Origin: Streptococcus shenyangsis
GTDB lineage: Bacteria; Bacillota; Bacilli; Lactobacillales; Streptococcaceae
Direction of reading: 5' to 3'
Assembly (NCBI RefSeq): GCF_006385785.1
Contig: NZ_VFSH01000006.1
Location: 1 to 64,000, forward strand
DNA length: 64,000 bases
Shown here: positions 8,850 through 18,206 of the stretch, one piece after another
Numbering within the stretch: position 1 is the stretch's first letter
Layout: every line of letters starts with the position of its first letter
Program-made: the position numbers and the translations under genes
Notes under the pieces: model-generated
The model's database searches: none
The model's input: the letters and a program-made list of their open reading frames with translations, nothing else
Told to the model about the DNA's origin: nothing

Positions 8850-9723
8850 GAAATTAGATAAAATTGCAACAGCTGTCCTCTACTCAATTGCAGGAATTAT
8901 CGTTGCCATCTTGGCATCCTTGATTCTTTATATCTTGGTTCGTGGTTTGCCCCACATCTCTTGGTCTTTCTTGACTGGCAAATCCTCTTCTTACCAAGCA
9001 GGTGGAGGGATTGGAATTCAGCTCTATAATTCCTTCTTCCTTCTGGTCATTACCTTGATTATTTCTGTGCCCTTGTCTATGGGAGCTGGGATTTTCCTAG
9101 CTGAATATGCCAAAAAAGGTCCTGTGACCAACTTTGTCAGAACCTGTATTGAAATCTTGTCTTCTCTACCATCAGTGGTTGTAGGTCTCTTTGGTTACTT
9201 GATCTTTGTAGTTCAGTTTGAGTACGGATTTTCAATCATCTCAGGTGCCTTGGCCTTGACAGTCTTTAACCTGCCTCAGATGACTCGTAATGTTGAGGAC
9301 AGCTTGAAACACGTTCACCATACGCAACGTGAGGCTGGTTTGGCCCTTGGGATTTCTCGCTGGGAGACTGTGGTCCATGTGGTTATTCCAGAAGCCCTTC
9401 CAGGGATTGTAACTGGGGTTGTCTTGGCCTCTGGTCGTATCTTTGGTGAGGCGGCAGCTCTCATCTATACAGCAGGGCAATCCGCTCCAGCCCTTGACTG
9501 GTCTAACTGGAATATTCTTAGTGTGACCAGCCCAATCTCTATCTTCCGTCAAGCAGAAACCTTGGCTGTCCACATCTGGAAAGTCAATAGCGAAGGAACC
9601 ATTCCAGATGGAACCATCGTATCAGCAGGTTCTGCAGCCGTGCTCCTCATCTTTATCCTCATCTTTAACTTTGGAGCCCGCAAACTCGGAAGCTACCTAC
9701 ATAAGAAATTAACCGCTGCCTAA
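8839..9723 (+). CDS. pstA: Phosphate ABC transporter permease PstA
   Basis: A 294-residue inner-membrane permease with about six helices. The EAA loop REAGLALGISRWETVVHVVIPEA is near residues 166-188, written here as one stretch broken by the family Gly. It is the partner of PstC. An 11-base overlap with pstC and a 10-base gap to pstB place it firmly in the operon. The ribosome site GAAAGAGGAAAG lies inside pstC. Confidence 0.94.
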   Translation: MHAKKLDKIATAVLYSIAGIIVAILASLILYILVRGLPHISWSFLTGKSSSYQAGGGIGIQLYNSFFLLVITLIISVPLSMGAGIFLAEYAKKGPVTNFVRTCIEILSSLPSVVVGLFGYLIFVVQFEYGFSIISGALALTVFNLPQMTRNVEDSLKHVHHTQREAGLALGISRWETVVHVVIPEALPGIVTGVVLASGRIFGEAAALIYTAGQSAPALDWSNWNILSVTSPISIFRQAETLAVHIWKVNSEGTIPDGTIVSAGSAAVLLIFILIFNFGARKLGSYLHKKLTAA

Positions 9724-9733
9724 AGGAGAAGCC

Positions 9734-10537
9734 ATGTCAAAATATAATTGGGATGAAAAGCATATCATCACCTTTCCTGAAGAGAAAGTGGCCCTCTCTA
9801 CTAAGGATTTACATGTTTACTACGGTAAAAAAGAATCCATCAAGGGCATCGATATGCAATTTGAAAAAAATAAAATTACAGCCTTAATTGGCCCATCTGG
9901 ATCAGGGAAATCAACCTACCTCCGCAGTCTCAACCGTATGAATGATACCATTGATATTGCTAAGGTCACAGGTCAAATCCTCTATCAAGGGATTGATGTC
10001 AACCGTCCAGAAATTAACGTCTATGAGATGCGTAAGCACATCGGAATGGTCTTCCAACGACCAAATCCCTTTGCCAAGTCTATCTACCGCAACACCACTT
10101 TTGCCCATGAACGTGCAGGGGTTAAGGACAAGCAAGTCTTGGATAAAATTGTGGAAACCTCTCTTCGTCAAGCTGCCCTTTGGGACCAGGTCAAAGACGA
10201 TTTGCACAAGTCAGCCTTGACCCTATCAGGTGGTCAGCAGCAACGTCTCTGTATCGCTCGTGCTATCTCTGTTAAACCAGATATCCTCTTGATGGATGAA
10301 CCAGCGTCAGCCTTGGATCCGATTGCAACAGCCCAGCTGGAAGAAACTATGTTGGAATTGAAGAAGGACTTTACCATCATCATCGTGACTCACAGTATGC
10401 AGCAGGCTGCGCGTGCTAGTGACTACACAGGATTTTTCTACTTGGGTGACTTGATCGAGTACGATAAGACCTCTAATATTTTCCAAAATGCCAAACTACA
10501 GTCAACCAATGACTACGTAACAGGACACTTTGGATAG
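9734..10537 (+). CDS. pstB: Phosphate ABC transporter ATPase PstB (first copy)
   Basis: A 267-residue ABC ATPase with a complete catalytic set: Walker [10 protein letters not shown], signature LSGGQQQR, Walker B ILLMDEPASALDP and H-loop VTHSMQQA. It powers phosphate import through PstCA. A second, closely related pstB follows 12 bases later, so the transporter may use an ATPase heterodimer. AAAGGAGAAGCC is the ribosome site. Confidence 0.95.
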   Translation: MSKYNWDEKHIITFPEEKVALSTKDLHVYYGKKESIKGIDMQFEKNKITALIGPSGSGKSTYLRSLNRMNDTIDIAKVTGQILYQGIDVNRPEINVYEMRKHIGMVFQRPNPFAKSIYRNTTFAHERAGVKDKQVLDKIVETSLRQAALWDQVKDDLHKSALTLSGGQQQRLCIARAISVKPDILLMDEPASALDPIATAQLEETMLELKKDFTIIIVTHSMQQAARASDYTGFFYLGDLIEYDKTSNIFQNAKLQSTNDYVTGHFG

Positions 10538-10549
10538 AAAGGAAACAGT

Positions 10550-11308
10550 ATGACAGAAGCGATTTTACAGGTGTCAGACCTGTCCGTTTACTACAATCAA
10601 AAAAAGGCCTTGAATAGTGTTTCCCTATCTTTCCAACCTAAGGAAATTACAGCCTTGATTGGTCCATCTGGATCAGGGAAGTCAACCCTTCTCAAAGCAA
10701 TCAACCGCATGGGGGACCTCAATCCTGAGGTGACCACAACTGGTTCGGTGGTTTACAACGGCCACAACATCTACAGTCCGCGTACAGATACAGTTGAATT
10801 GCGAAAGGAAATCGGTATGGTTTTCCAACAACCGAACCCTTTCCCTATGTCTATCTACGAAAATGTTGTTTATGGGCTTCGTATCAATGGAGTGAAGGAC
10901 AAGCACGTTCTGGATGAAGCGGTAGAAAAAGCCTTGCAACGAGCTTCTATCTGGGATGAGGTCAAGGATCGCCTGCATGATTCGGCTATCGGGCTTTCAG
11001 GTGGACAACAGCAACGTGTCTGTGTTGCCCGTGTCTTGGCAACCAGTCCTAAAATCATTCTCTTGGATGAGCCGACTTCAGCCTTGGACCCTATCTCGGC
11101 TGGTAAGATTGAGGAAACCTTGTATGGTCTAAAAGATAAATATACCATGCTCTTGGTTACGCGTTCTATGCAACAAGCTTCTCGTATTTCTGACAAGACA
11201 GGATTTTTCCTAGATGGAGATTTGATTGAGTTTAACGATACTAAGAAGATGTTCCTCAACCCACAACATAAGGAAACAGAAGATTATATTTCAGGAAAAT
11301 TTGGATAA
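10550..11308 (+). CDS. pstB: Phosphate ABC transporter ATPase PstB (second copy, H-loop His replaced by Arg)
   Basis: A 252-residue paralogue of the preceding PstB. Walker A (GPSGSGKST), signature (LSGGQQQR) and Walker B ([13 protein letters not shown]) are intact. The switch motif reads [10 protein letters not shown], codons GTT ACG CGT, so the usual H-loop His is Arg. In many ABC ATPases that His contacts the ATP gamma-phosphate, and in heterodimeric systems one site is often degenerate. The inference is that this copy partners the full PstB as a less active or regulatory half. It sits 8 bases before phoU. Confidence 0.93.
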   Translation: MTEAILQVSDLSVYYNQKKALNSVSLSFQPKEITALIGPSGSGKSTLLKAINRMGDLNPEVTTTGSVVYNGHNIYSPRTDTVELRKEIGMVFQQPNPFPMSIYENVVYGLRINGVKDKHVLDEAVEKALQRASIWDEVKDRLHDSAIGLSGGQQQRVCVARVLATSPKIILLDEPTSALDPISAGKIEETLYGLKDKYTMLLVTRSMQQASRISDKTGFFLDGDLIEFNDTKKMFLNPQHKETEDYISGKFG

Positions 11309-11316
11309 GGAGATAA

Positions 11317-11973
11317 ATGATGTTACGTTCTCAATTTGAGGAAGATTTAGAGAAATTGCACAACCAGTTCTACGCCATGGGACAAGAAGTGCTCTCACAA
11401 ATCAATCGTACAGTGCGTGCCTTTGTTACGCATGACCGTGATTTGGCCAAGGAAGTCATCGAAGACGATGCAGAAGTAAACGAATACGAAGTGAAATTGG
11501 AGAAGAAATCATTTGAAATGATTGCCCTTCAACAACCCGTTTCTCAAGACTTGCGTACAGTTCTAACAGTCTTAAAAGCGGTATCTGACTTGGAACGTAT
11601 GGGAGACCATGCTGTTTCCATTGCAAAAGCAGCAATTCGTATGAAGGGAGAACAACGTATTCCAGCTGTTGAAGAAGAAATCAAGAGGATGGGTCGCGAT
11701 GTTAAGAATTTCGTCGAAGCAGCCCTTGAACTCTATCTGAATGGTTCAGTGGACCAGGCCTATGAAGTAGCAGCAATGGACGAAAAAATCAACCATTATT
11801 TTGATAGCATTCGTGATTTGGCTACAGAAGAAATCAAGAAAAATCCAGATGCTATCGTTACAGGTCGTGATTACTTCCAAGTGATTGCTTTCTTGGAACG
11901 TATTGGAGACTATGCCAAAAATATCTGTGAATGGGTTGTTTACTTTGAAACAGGTAAGATTGTCGAACTATAA
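11317..11973 (+). CDS. phoU: Phosphate signalling/transport regulator PhoU
   Basis: A 218-residue all-helical protein with two tandem three-helix PhoU repeats. Each holds a metal-binding E/DxxxD-type motif: SDLERMGDHAVSIA near residue 90 and AFLERIGDYAKNI near residue 190. PhoU restrains Pst transport and links it to the phosphate-sensing kinase. Two adjacent ATGs exist at 11317 and 11320, and AAGGAG precedes both. It is the last gene of the pst operon, with a terminator at 11992-12028. Confidence 0.94.
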   Translation: MMLRSQFEEDLEKLHNQFYAMGQEVLSQINRTVRAFVTHDRDLAKEVIEDDAEVNEYEVKLEKKSFEMIALQQPVSQDLRTVLTVLKAVSDLERMGDHAVSIAKAAIRMKGEQRIPAVEEEIKRMGRDVKNFVEAALELYLNGSVDQAYEVAAMDEKINHYFDSIRDLATEEIKKNPDAIVTGRDYFQVIAFLERIGDYAKNICEWVVYFETGKIVEL

Positions 11974-11991
11974 AATAGTTTCATTCTGTAT

Positions 11992-12028
11992 AAAAAGGAG
12001 CTTGAAATTAACTGATAGCTCCTTTTTT
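11992..12028 (+). terminator. pst operon terminator
   Basis: AAAAAGGAGCT pairs with AGCTCCTTTTTT across a 14-base loop. Confidence 0.88.
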
Positions 12029-12069
12029 GAATGAAAAAAATATTTTTAAGATAAAAATTCAAAAAATAC

Positions 12070-12098
12070 TTGACAAACATCTTGAGTAGCGTTATAAT
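12070..12098 (+). promoter_or_regulatory. Consensus sigma-A promoter of the amino-acid-binding protein gene
   Basis: TTGACA at 12070-12075 and TATAAT at 12093-12098 with a 17-base spacer: a perfect match to consensus. AGAGAGGTTG precedes ATG 12130. Confidence 0.9.
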
Positions 12099-12129
12099 TA
12101 TACAAAATTAACAGAGAGGTTGTTTATTT

Positions 12130-12945
12130 ATGAAATTAAAAAAATGGATATTTGTTTTATGTAGCTTTCTTGCAAGTTTCTTCTTAGTGGCTTGCCAGTC
12201 AAGTTCGAATGGTTCTCAGTCAGCTCTTGAGGCCATTAAGCAAAAGGGGAAATTAGTTGTGGCGACCAGTCCTGACTATGCACCCTTTGAATTCCAAGCC
12301 TTGGTTGACGGGAAAAATCAGGTAGTCGGTGCGGATATTGATATGGCCCAAGCTATCGCTGATGAACTTGGGGTTAAGTTGGAAATTTCAAGTATGAGTT
12401 TTGACAATGTCTTGACCAGTCTTCAAACTGGGAAGGCAGATCTAGCAGTTGCGGGAATTAGCGCTACTGACGAGAGAAAAGAAGTCTTTGATTTTTCAAT
12501 CCCTTACTATGAAAACAAGATTAGTTTCTTGGTTCGGAAGGCTGATGTAGAAAAATACAAGGATTTAACTAGCCTGGAAAGTGCTAATATTGCAGCCCAA
12601 AAAGGGACTGTTCCAGAAGCAATGGTCAAGGAACAATTGCCAAAAGCTCAATTGACTTCCCTAACCAATATGGGTGAAGCTGTCAATGAATTGCAGGCTG
12701 GAAAAGTAGATGCTGTTCACATGGATGAGCCTGTTGCCCTTAGCTATGCTGCTAAAAATGCAGATTTAGCTGTCGCAACTGTCAGCTTGAAGATGAAGGA
12801 CGGCGAAGCCAATGCAGTTGCCCTTAGAAAAAATAGTGCTGATTTGAAAGAAGTGGTGGATAAGGTCATCCAAAAACTCAAGGATGAAGGAACTTACCAA
12901 AGCTATCTTGAAAAAGCAGCAAGCCTAACAGAAGTTGAACAATAA
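12130..12945 (+). CDS. Amino-acid ABC transporter substrate-binding lipoprotein
   Basis: A 271-residue solute-binding protein of family 3. Its signal sequence ends in the lipobox LVAC (Cys22), so it is a membrane-anchored lipoprotein. Then come KGKLVVATSPDYAPFEF, the family 3 signature GADIDMAQAIADELG, and DLAVAGISATDERKEVFDFS. It would bind a polar amino acid. No permease or ATPase gene is adjacent, so it probably works with a transporter encoded elsewhere. The promoter is near-consensus, which predicts strong expression. The ligand is not predictable with confidence. Confidence 0.9.
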   Translation: MKLKKWIFVLCSFLASFFLVACQSSSNGSQSALEAIKQKGKLVVATSPDYAPFEFQALVDGKNQVVGADIDMAQAIADELGVKLEISSMSFDNVLTSLQTGKADLAVAGISATDERKEVFDFSIPYYENKISFLVRKADVEKYKDLTSLESANIAAQKGTVPEAMVKEQLPKAQLTSLTNMGEAVNELQAGKVDAVHMDEPVALSYAAKNADLAVATVSLKMKDGEANAVALRKNSADLKEVVDKVIQKLKDEGTYQSYLEKAASLTEVEQ

Positions 12946-12950
12946 GAAAA

Positions 12951-12985
12951 AAACAGAGTTGGAAGTCAATCCAATTCTGCTTTTA
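12951..12985. terminator. Bidirectional terminator between convergent genes
   Basis: CAGAGTTGGA (12954-12963) pairs with TCCAATTCTG (12970-12979) with one G-T pair. A runs precede it and T runs follow it. The stem overlaps the last codons of the minus-strand MocR gene. Confidence 0.75.
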
Positions 12986-14237
12986 AATAGTTTAAAACAT
13001 TTTCCAGATTGTCTAAGGACACTTTGGCAAATTGATAAGGGCAGACACCCAAGTAGGCCTCTTCAAAGAATTCCAAGCTCAGTTGACTGTGTTTGAGACT
13101 GGCAATTTTAGGGTATCGTCTTAGGTCTAGCAATACACCATCGTGAAGAGGAAAGTGAGGAAGGGGGCAAGTCAATTTAGCTAACCTTTCCTCGATTTGC
13201 TTCTGGTAAGCTTCCTGATTGGCCAAGCGAGCTAAACGATTTTTCTCAAATAATTGACTATCGATATAGAGTGACAGGGCCTTTTGCATGATGAGGTTAC
13301 TGTCGTAGTCTAGGATATTTTTGTAGGCTACAAAGGCTTCTTTGATAGCATTTGGAAGGATGAGTGCCGTAATTCGCAGGGCTGGAAAGAGGCTGGTTGA
13401 GAAGGACTTGATGTAAATAACCCGCTCCTCTGTATCCAGATAGTGGAAGGTCTGGCCCTTTTTAGAGTCCAAATCCCCCAAATAGTCGTCCTCTACGATA
13501 TAGACACCATACTTGGCAGCTAAGTCAAGAATAGCCCGTTTGTCCTGCTCAGAATAGGAATGGCCTAGGGGATAGTGAAAGCGAGGAATAGTATAGAAAA
13601 ACTTAATCTTTCCTGTTTTGAAGTGTCGCTCCAGCTCCTCTAAGTCAATCCCATCAATGCCTCGTTCAATCGTTTGATAGTCTAAGCTCTGAGCAATCAA
13701 GAGGCGATTCATCCGATGGTAGGTCGGCTGTTCCACCAAGATTTCCTTTGCTTGGCTAGGAAAGGATATTTGAGAGAGAATAAACAAGGCTTGTTGGGTC
13801 CCAGAAGTCAATACCAACTGGTCTGCCTTGCAGTAGAGAGCTTGGTCAAATAGAAGTTTATGAATGGATTGTCTTAAGTCTTCTAATCCTTCTTGGTTGT
13901 CATAGTAGTTGAAGAGGTAGTTTTCCCGGCCAATCAAGGTTTCATTGACGCAGAGTCGGAAATCGTCATAGGCACTGGCATGTTCGTCAGTGACTTCGAT
14001 TTCTAGGTCCTGGTGTTGCCCTTGTTCTAGGACATAGTAGCCACTCTGGGGCTTGGCATAGAGGTATTGTTCGTGCCGTAATTCAAGCAGGGCTCTCTGA
14101 ATGGTGTCCTTGCTACAGTGGAAGTCAAGGCTCAGTTGACGGATAGAAGGCAGGCGGCTTCCCGTCGGAAATCGTCCAGACTCGATACCATTTTTCAGAT
14201 AGGAAACGACCTCTTGGTACTTGCTTTGTTTCTTCAT
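12966..14237 (-). CDS. MocR/PdxR-type GntR regulator with aminotransferase domain
   Basis: A 423-residue two-domain protein. The N-terminal 70 residues form a GntR winged helix (GRFPTGSRLPSIRQLSLDF, then KDTIQRALLELR). The remainder is a class I aminotransferase fold with TSGTQQALF, EDDYLGDL and a PLP-lysine region YIKSFSTSLFPALR. MocR proteins bind PLP and usually control genes next to them. Here it diverges from acetolactate decarboxylase across a 141-base region, so that gene is one candidate target. What it senses and controls is inference only. Confidence 0.88.
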   Translation of the reverse strand: MKKQSKYQEVVSYLKNGIESGRFPTGSRLPSIRQLSLDFHCSKDTIQRALLELRHEQYLYAKPQSGYYVLEQGQHQDLEIEVTDEHASAYDDFRLCVNETLIGRENYLFNYYDNQEGLEDLRQSIHKLLFDQALYCKADQLVLTSGTQQALFILSQISFPSQAKEILVEQPTYHRMNRLLIAQSLDYQTIERGIDGIDLEELERHFKTGKIKFFYTIPRFHYPLGHSYSEQDKRAILDLAAKYGVYIVEDDYLGDLDSKKGQTFHYLDTEERVIYIKSFSTSLFPALRITALILPNAIKEAFVAYKNILDYDSNLIMQKALSLYIDSQLFEKNRLARLANQEAYQKQIEERLAKLTCPLPHFPLHDGVLLDLRRYPKIASLKHSQLSLEFFEEAYLGVCPYQFAKVSLDNLENVLNYLKAELD

Positions 14238-14331
14238 TCCAGACCTCCCTTGATTTTGTTACATTGTACCTTTTTTTTTCCTTCTTGGCAATGTTTAGAG
14301 TGTTTCTCTCGTTCACATCTAGGGGCAAATG

Positions 14332-14340
14332 TGGTATACT
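14332..14340 (+). promoter_or_regulatory. alsD extended -10 promoter
   Basis: TGGTATACT at 14332-14340. It lies in the divergent region shared with the MocR gene, where a MocR operator would be expected. I do not see an obvious repeat that I can assign to it. Confidence 0.65.
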
Positions 14341-14378
14341 TAGGAGTAAGATTTATAGAATAACAGACAAGAAAGAGA

Positions 14379-15110
14379 ATGGATAAGAACGTGCAGGAAC
14401 CAGTGAAATTATTTCAATACAATACCCTTGGAGCCTTGATGGCAGGCCTTTATGGTGGTACCATGACAGTGGGAGAATTGCTAGAGCATGGTGACCTTGG
14501 TTTGGGAACCTTGGATTCTATTGATGGAGAATTGATTGTCTTGGATGGCAGGGCCTATCAGGCTAAAGGCTCAGGAGAGCAACCAGAAATTGTGGAAGTA
14601 TCACCAGATGCCCTTATTCCTTACGCTGCAGTGGTACCGCATCAGGCAGAGGTCATTTTCCGCCAGCGCTTTGAGATGACGGACAAGGAATTGGAAGAAC
14701 GAATCGAGTCTTATTATGATGGGGAAAATCTTTTCCGCTCTATCAAGATTCGGGGGGAATTTTCACATATGCATGTGCGCATGATTCCCAAGTCGACACC
14801 AGATACCAAGTTTGCTGATGTCGCAACCCATCAACCGGAATATAGTCGTGATAATGTGGTGGGAACCATCGTTGGTTTCTGGACGCCAGAGATTTTCCAT
14901 GGAGTCAGTGTGGCAGGCTACCATCTGCACTTCATCTCAGATGATTTGACTTTCGGTGGACATGTCATGGACTTTGTCATCAAGGAAGGCATTATCGAGG
15001 TGGGAGCAGTTGATCAGTTGGATCAACGTTTCCCAGTCCAAGATCGTCAATACTTGTTTGCTAAGTTCAATGTTGACGAGATGAGAAAAGATATTGAAAA
15101 GGCAGAATAG
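14379..15110 (+). CDS. budA: Alpha-acetolactate decarboxylase
   Basis: A 243-residue enzyme that converts alpha-acetolactate to acetoin and CO2 (also named alsD). The family start FQYNTLGALMAGLYGGTMTVGELLEHGDLGLGT is present, of which I cite the ends. The zinc-binding motif GYHLHFISDD near residue 177 supplies two His ligands. The conserved Glu of the active site lies in VRMIPKSTPD-flanking sequence. The pathway removes excess pyruvate and limits branched-chain intermediates. It sits 9 bases before a YhfC-type gene and is divergent from the MocR regulator. Confidence 0.93.
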   Translation: MDKNVQEPVKLFQYNTLGALMAGLYGGTMTVGELLEHGDLGLGTLDSIDGELIVLDGRAYQAKGSGEQPEIVEVSPDALIPYAAVVPHQAEVIFRQRFEMTDKELEERIESYYDGENLFRSIKIRGEFSHMHVRMIPKSTPDTKFADVATHQPEYSRDNVVGTIVGFWTPEIFHGVSVAGYHLHFISDDLTFGGHVMDFVIKEGIIEVGAVDQLDQRFPVQDRQYLFAKFNVDEMRKDIEKAE

Positions 15111-15119
15111 GAGAAGAAA

Positions 15120-15872
15120 ATGACCACTCATATTATCATTACCACGGTGCTTTTGCTAGCTTTCTTGCTAGGAAGCATTTGGTATGCCAAAAAGAAATAC
15201 CAGATCAATCTAGCTGTCTTGGGCTTGGGGGCTGTCGCCTTCTTTGTCTCTTCACAGATTTTAGAAAAACTGGTGCATATCTTGGTTTTGCACCCTCAAA
15301 AAAACGGCAGTATTGCCCTCTTGCAAGACCACCCGCTTCTCTACATCCTCTATGGACTAGCCATGGCAGCCCTTTTTGAGGAAACTGCTCGTCTTGTTTT
15401 CTTCAAATGGTTGGAGAAAAAGAGAAGCTTGGAAAAGGCAGATGCCTTGGGCTATGGACTGGGGCATGGTGGCCTGGAATTGATTTTCCTCGGTATCACC
15501 AGTTTGATCAATCTCTACATCGTGCTTTCAGCGGTTCAAACGCAGGATCCACAGGTTATGCAATTGCTGTCTGAAAATATGTTGAAAACCATCCAGTCGC
15601 TGTCTGTCTGGCAGATTTATTTGCTTGGTTTTGAACGGATTTTGGCTCTAGGTTTCCAATTACTTTTGACAGTTTGGGTTTACCAAGCTGTTCGCCAGAA
15701 AAAATGGATTTATCTCCTAGCGGCCTATGGTCTACATGCCTTCTTTGACCTAGTACCATCTCTAGCTCAAGTAGGATGGATTACAAGTCCAGTCTTGGTT
15801 GAAGTTGTCCTAGCACTTGAACTTGTGCTGGTTGCCTATGGAACAAAGGCTATCTTTTGCAAAAAATCATAA
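15120..15872 (+). CDS. YhfC-family membrane protein (putative intramembrane protease)
   Basis: A 250-residue protein with about seven hydrophobic segments. The motifs EETARLVFFK near residue 86 and GYGLGHGGLELIFLG near residue 117 match the YhfC family. That family is related to glutamic/CPBP-type intramembrane proteases, where the Glu pair and His act in catalysis. No substrate is known. It is cotranscribed with acetolactate decarboxylase (9-base gap) and followed by a terminator at 15871-15895. Confidence 0.8.
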   Translation: MTTHIIITTVLLLAFLLGSIWYAKKKYQINLAVLGLGAVAFFVSSQILEKLVHILVLHPQKNGSIALLQDHPLLYILYGLAMAALFEETARLVFFKWLEKKRSLEKADALGYGLGHGGLELIFLGITSLINLYIVLSAVQTQDPQVMQLLSENMLKTIQSLSVWQIYLLGFERILALGFQLLLTVWVYQAVRQKKWIYLLAAYGLHAFFDLVPSLAQVGWITSPVLVEVVLALELVLVAYGTKAIFCKKS

Positions 15873-15895
15873 AAAGAGGGGAAACCTCTTTTTTT
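15871..15895 (+). terminator. Terminator after the yhfC-type gene
   Basis: AAAAAGAGG, loop GGAAA, then CCTCTTTTTTT. Confidence 0.88.
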
Positions 15896-15946
15896 GTTTA
15901 AAAGAAGCCCAAGATTTTTTTAGGGTCGTCAAATGGTCTTAAAAAT

Positions 15947-15955
15947 GGTATAATG
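15947..15955 (+). promoter_or_regulatory. murB extended -10 promoter
   Basis: TGGTATAAT at 15947-15955. AAAGGGAGAG is the ribosome site before ATG 15984. Confidence 0.75.
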
Positions 15956-15983
15956 GAATGAATTTTGTAAAAGGGAGAGTGTC

Positions 15984-16889
15984 ATGTCAGTAGAAGAAAA
16001 CATGCTTGAAATCTTAGAAGGGATTGATATCCGTTTCAAGGAACCCTTGCATAGCTATAGTTATACAAAAGTAGGTGGAGAGGCCGATTATCTGGTCTTT
16101 CCACGAAATCGTTTTGAGTTGGCTCGCCTTGTTAAATTTGCTAATCAAGAAAATATCCCTTGGATGGTTCTTGGAAATGCCAGCAACATTATCGTTCGTG
16201 ACGGCGGGATTCGTGGATTTGTCATCTTGTGTGACAAGTTCAATAATGTTTCAGTTGATGGCTATACCATCGAAGCTGAAGCTGGTGCTAACTTAATTGA
16301 GACAACTCGCATTGCCCTTCGTCATAGTTTGACTGGTTTTGAGTTTGCTTGCGGCATTCCAGGGAGTATCGGCGGTGCTGTCTTTATGAATGCAGGTGCC
16401 TATGGTGGTGAGATTGCCCACATCTTGCAGTCTTGTAAGGTCTTGACCAAGGATGGAGAAATCGAAACCTTGTCTGCCAAAGACTTAGCTTTTGGTTATC
16501 GCCACTCAGCCATTCAAGAGTCTGGTTCTGTTGTCTTATCAGCTAAATTTGCCCTAGCTCCAGGAAGCCATCAGATTATCAAGCAAGAAATGGACCGCTT
16601 GACGCATCTCCGTGAACTCAAGCAACCTTTGGAATACCCATCTTGTGGCTCGGTCTTTAAGCGTCCAGTCGGGCATTTTGCAGGTCAGTTAATTTCAGAA
16701 GCTGGCTTGAAAGGCTATCGTATTGGTGGCGTAGAAGTGTCAGAAAAGCACGCAGGATTTATGATCAATGTCGCAGATGGAACGGCTAAAGACTACGAAG
16801 ACTTGATTGAGTCTGTTATCGAAAAAGTCAAGGAACACTCAGGTATCACGCTTGAAAGAGAAGTCCGTATTTTAGGTGAAAGCAAGTAG
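15984..16889 (+). CDS. murB: UDP-N-acetylenolpyruvoylglucosamine reductase MurB
   Basis: A 301-residue FAD-dependent enzyme of peptidoglycan precursor synthesis. It reduces UDP-GlcNAc-enolpyruvate to UDP-MurNAc with NADPH. It is a type II MurB: the FAD-binding stretch is [16 protein letters not shown], followed by [20 protein letters not shown]. Later motifs are [11 protein letters not shown], with the catalytic Ser, and [14 protein letters not shown], with the acid-base region. It precedes potABCD in the same direction, and read-through into the pot leader is possible because no clear terminator separates them. Confidence 0.95.
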   Translation: MSVEENMLEILEGIDIRFKEPLHSYSYTKVGGEADYLVFPRNRFELARLVKFANQENIPWMVLGNASNIIVRDGGIRGFVILCDKFNNVSVDGYTIEAEAGANLIETTRIALRHSLTGFEFACGIPGSIGGAVFMNAGAYGGEIAHILQSCKVLTKDGEIETLSAKDLAFGYRHSAIQESGSVVLSAKFALAPGSHQIIKQEMDRLTHLRELKQPLEYPSCGSVFKRPVGHFAGQLISEAGLKGYRIGGVEVSEKHAGFMINVADGTAKDYEDLIESVIEKVKEHSGITLEREVRILGESK

Positions 16890-17048
16890 GAAGCTGTATT
16901 TGAAAAGCTGCTGCTATGTCATGGAAAGGGGGTGAAAGCCTATCGTTAGTGCAGAAGTATGTAGGCAGTTCAATCTCCTACACGAGGTAGTAGCGGCCTG
17001 ACAGAGCCCTAATCTGTTAATCTATGAAAAAGAAGGAATAAATGACAA
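16890..17048 (+). promoter_or_regulatory. Unexplained, possibly structured leader between murB and potA
   Basis: A 159-base interval rich in short complementary arms. GCCTA (16938-16942) pairs with TAGGC (16962-16966). CTAC (16978-16981) pairs with GTAG (16987-16990). ACAGA near 17011 pairs with TCTGT near 17023. AAGCTG occurs twice at the 5' end. It does not look like spacer sequence and has no long ORF. I do not recognise an Rfam family. A role as a cis-acting leader controlling polyamine uptake is inference. Confidence 0.35.
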
Positions 17049-18206
17049 TTGAAAAAACCAATTATTGAATTCAAAAACGTCTCTAAAGTTTTTGAAGACA
17101 GCAACACCAAGGTTCTCAAAGACATCAACTTTGAGTTGGAAGAAGGGAAATTCTACACCCTTCTAGGCGCATCTGGTTCAGGGAAATCAACCATCCTAAA
17201 CATCATTGCAGGTTTACTGGATGCGACGACAGGAGATATCATGCTAGACGGTGTCCGAATTAATGATATCCCAACCAACAAGCGAGACGTCCATACCGTC
17301 TTTCAATCCTATGCCTTGTTCCCACATATGAATGTGTTTGAAAATGTTGCCTTTCCGCTCCGCTTGCGTAAGATTGACAAGAAAGAAATCGAGCAACGTG
17401 TTACTGAAGTTCTCAAGATGGTTCAGTTGGAAGGTTATGAAAAACGTTCCATCCGCAAACTTTCTGGAGGACAACGTCAGCGTGTGGCAATTGCCCGTGC
17501 CATCATCAACCAACCCCGTGTGGTTTTGTTGGACGAGCCTCTGTCAGCGCTGGACTTGAAATTAAGAACAGATATGCAGTACGAACTGCGTGAACTGCAA
17601 CAACGATTGGGCATTACCTTTGTCTTTGTCACTCACGATCAGGAAGAAGCCCTTGCCATGAGTGACTGGATTTTCGTTATGAATGATGGTGAGATTGTTC
17701 AGTCTGGAACTCCTGTGGACATCTACGACGAGCCAATCAACCACTTTGTTGCCACTTTTATCGGTGAGTCAAATATCTTGCCAGGTACCATGATTGAGGA
17801 CTACTTGGTTGAGTTTAACGGCAAACGCTTTGAAGCGGTCGATGGTGGGATGAAGCCAAATGAATCAGTCGAAGTCGTCATTCGTCCAGAGGACTTGCGC
17901 ATTACCCTTCCTGAAGAAGGTAAGCTACAAGTTAAGGTCGATACCCAGCTTTTCCGTGGGGTTCACTACGAAATTATCGCCTATGACGAGCTTGGAAATG
18001 AATGGATGATCCACTCGACTCGTAAGGCCATCGTGGGTGAGGAAATCGGTCTGGACTTTGAACCAGAAGACATCCATATCATGCGTCTCAACGAAACCGA
18101 GGAGGAGTTCGATGCTCGTATCGAAGAATACGTGGAAATCGAAGAGCAAGAAGCAGGTTTGATCAATGCAATCGAGGAGGAAAGAGATGAAGAAAACAAG
18201 CTCTAA
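17049..18206 (+). CDS. potA: Spermidine/putrescine ABC transporter ATPase PotA
   Basis: A 385-residue ATPase with Walker [10 protein letters not shown], signature LSGGQRQR, Walker [14 protein letters not shown] and H-loop [10 protein letters not shown]-terminal TOBE-type regulatory domain (about residues 240-350) and an acidic tail follow. It energises polyamine import through PotBC. The start is TTG 17049, because the conserved [17 protein letters not shown] begins there and no in-frame ATG precedes it. AGAAGG at 17031-17036 is a slightly distant ribosome site. An out-of-frame ATG at 17042 opens an eight-codon ORF that overlaps the potA start. The 3' end overlaps potB by 20 bases. Confidence 0.94.
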   Translation: MKKPIIEFKNVSKVFEDSNTKVLKDINFELEEGKFYTLLGASGSGKSTILNIIAGLLDATTGDIMLDGVRINDIPTNKRDVHTVFQSYALFPHMNVFENVAFPLRLRKIDKKEIEQRVTEVLKMVQLEGYEKRSIRKLSGGQRQRVAIARAIINQPRVVLLDEPLSALDLKLRTDMQYELRELQQRLGITFVFVTHDQEEALAMSDWIFVMNDGEIVQSGTPVDIYDEPINHFVATFIGESNILPGTMIEDYLVEFNGKRFEAVDGGMKPNESVEVVIRPEDLRITLPEEGKLQVKVDTQLFRGVHYEIIAYDELGNEWMIHSTRKAIVGEEIGLDFEPEDIHIMRLNETEEEFDARIEEYVEIEEQEAGLINAIEEERDEENKL

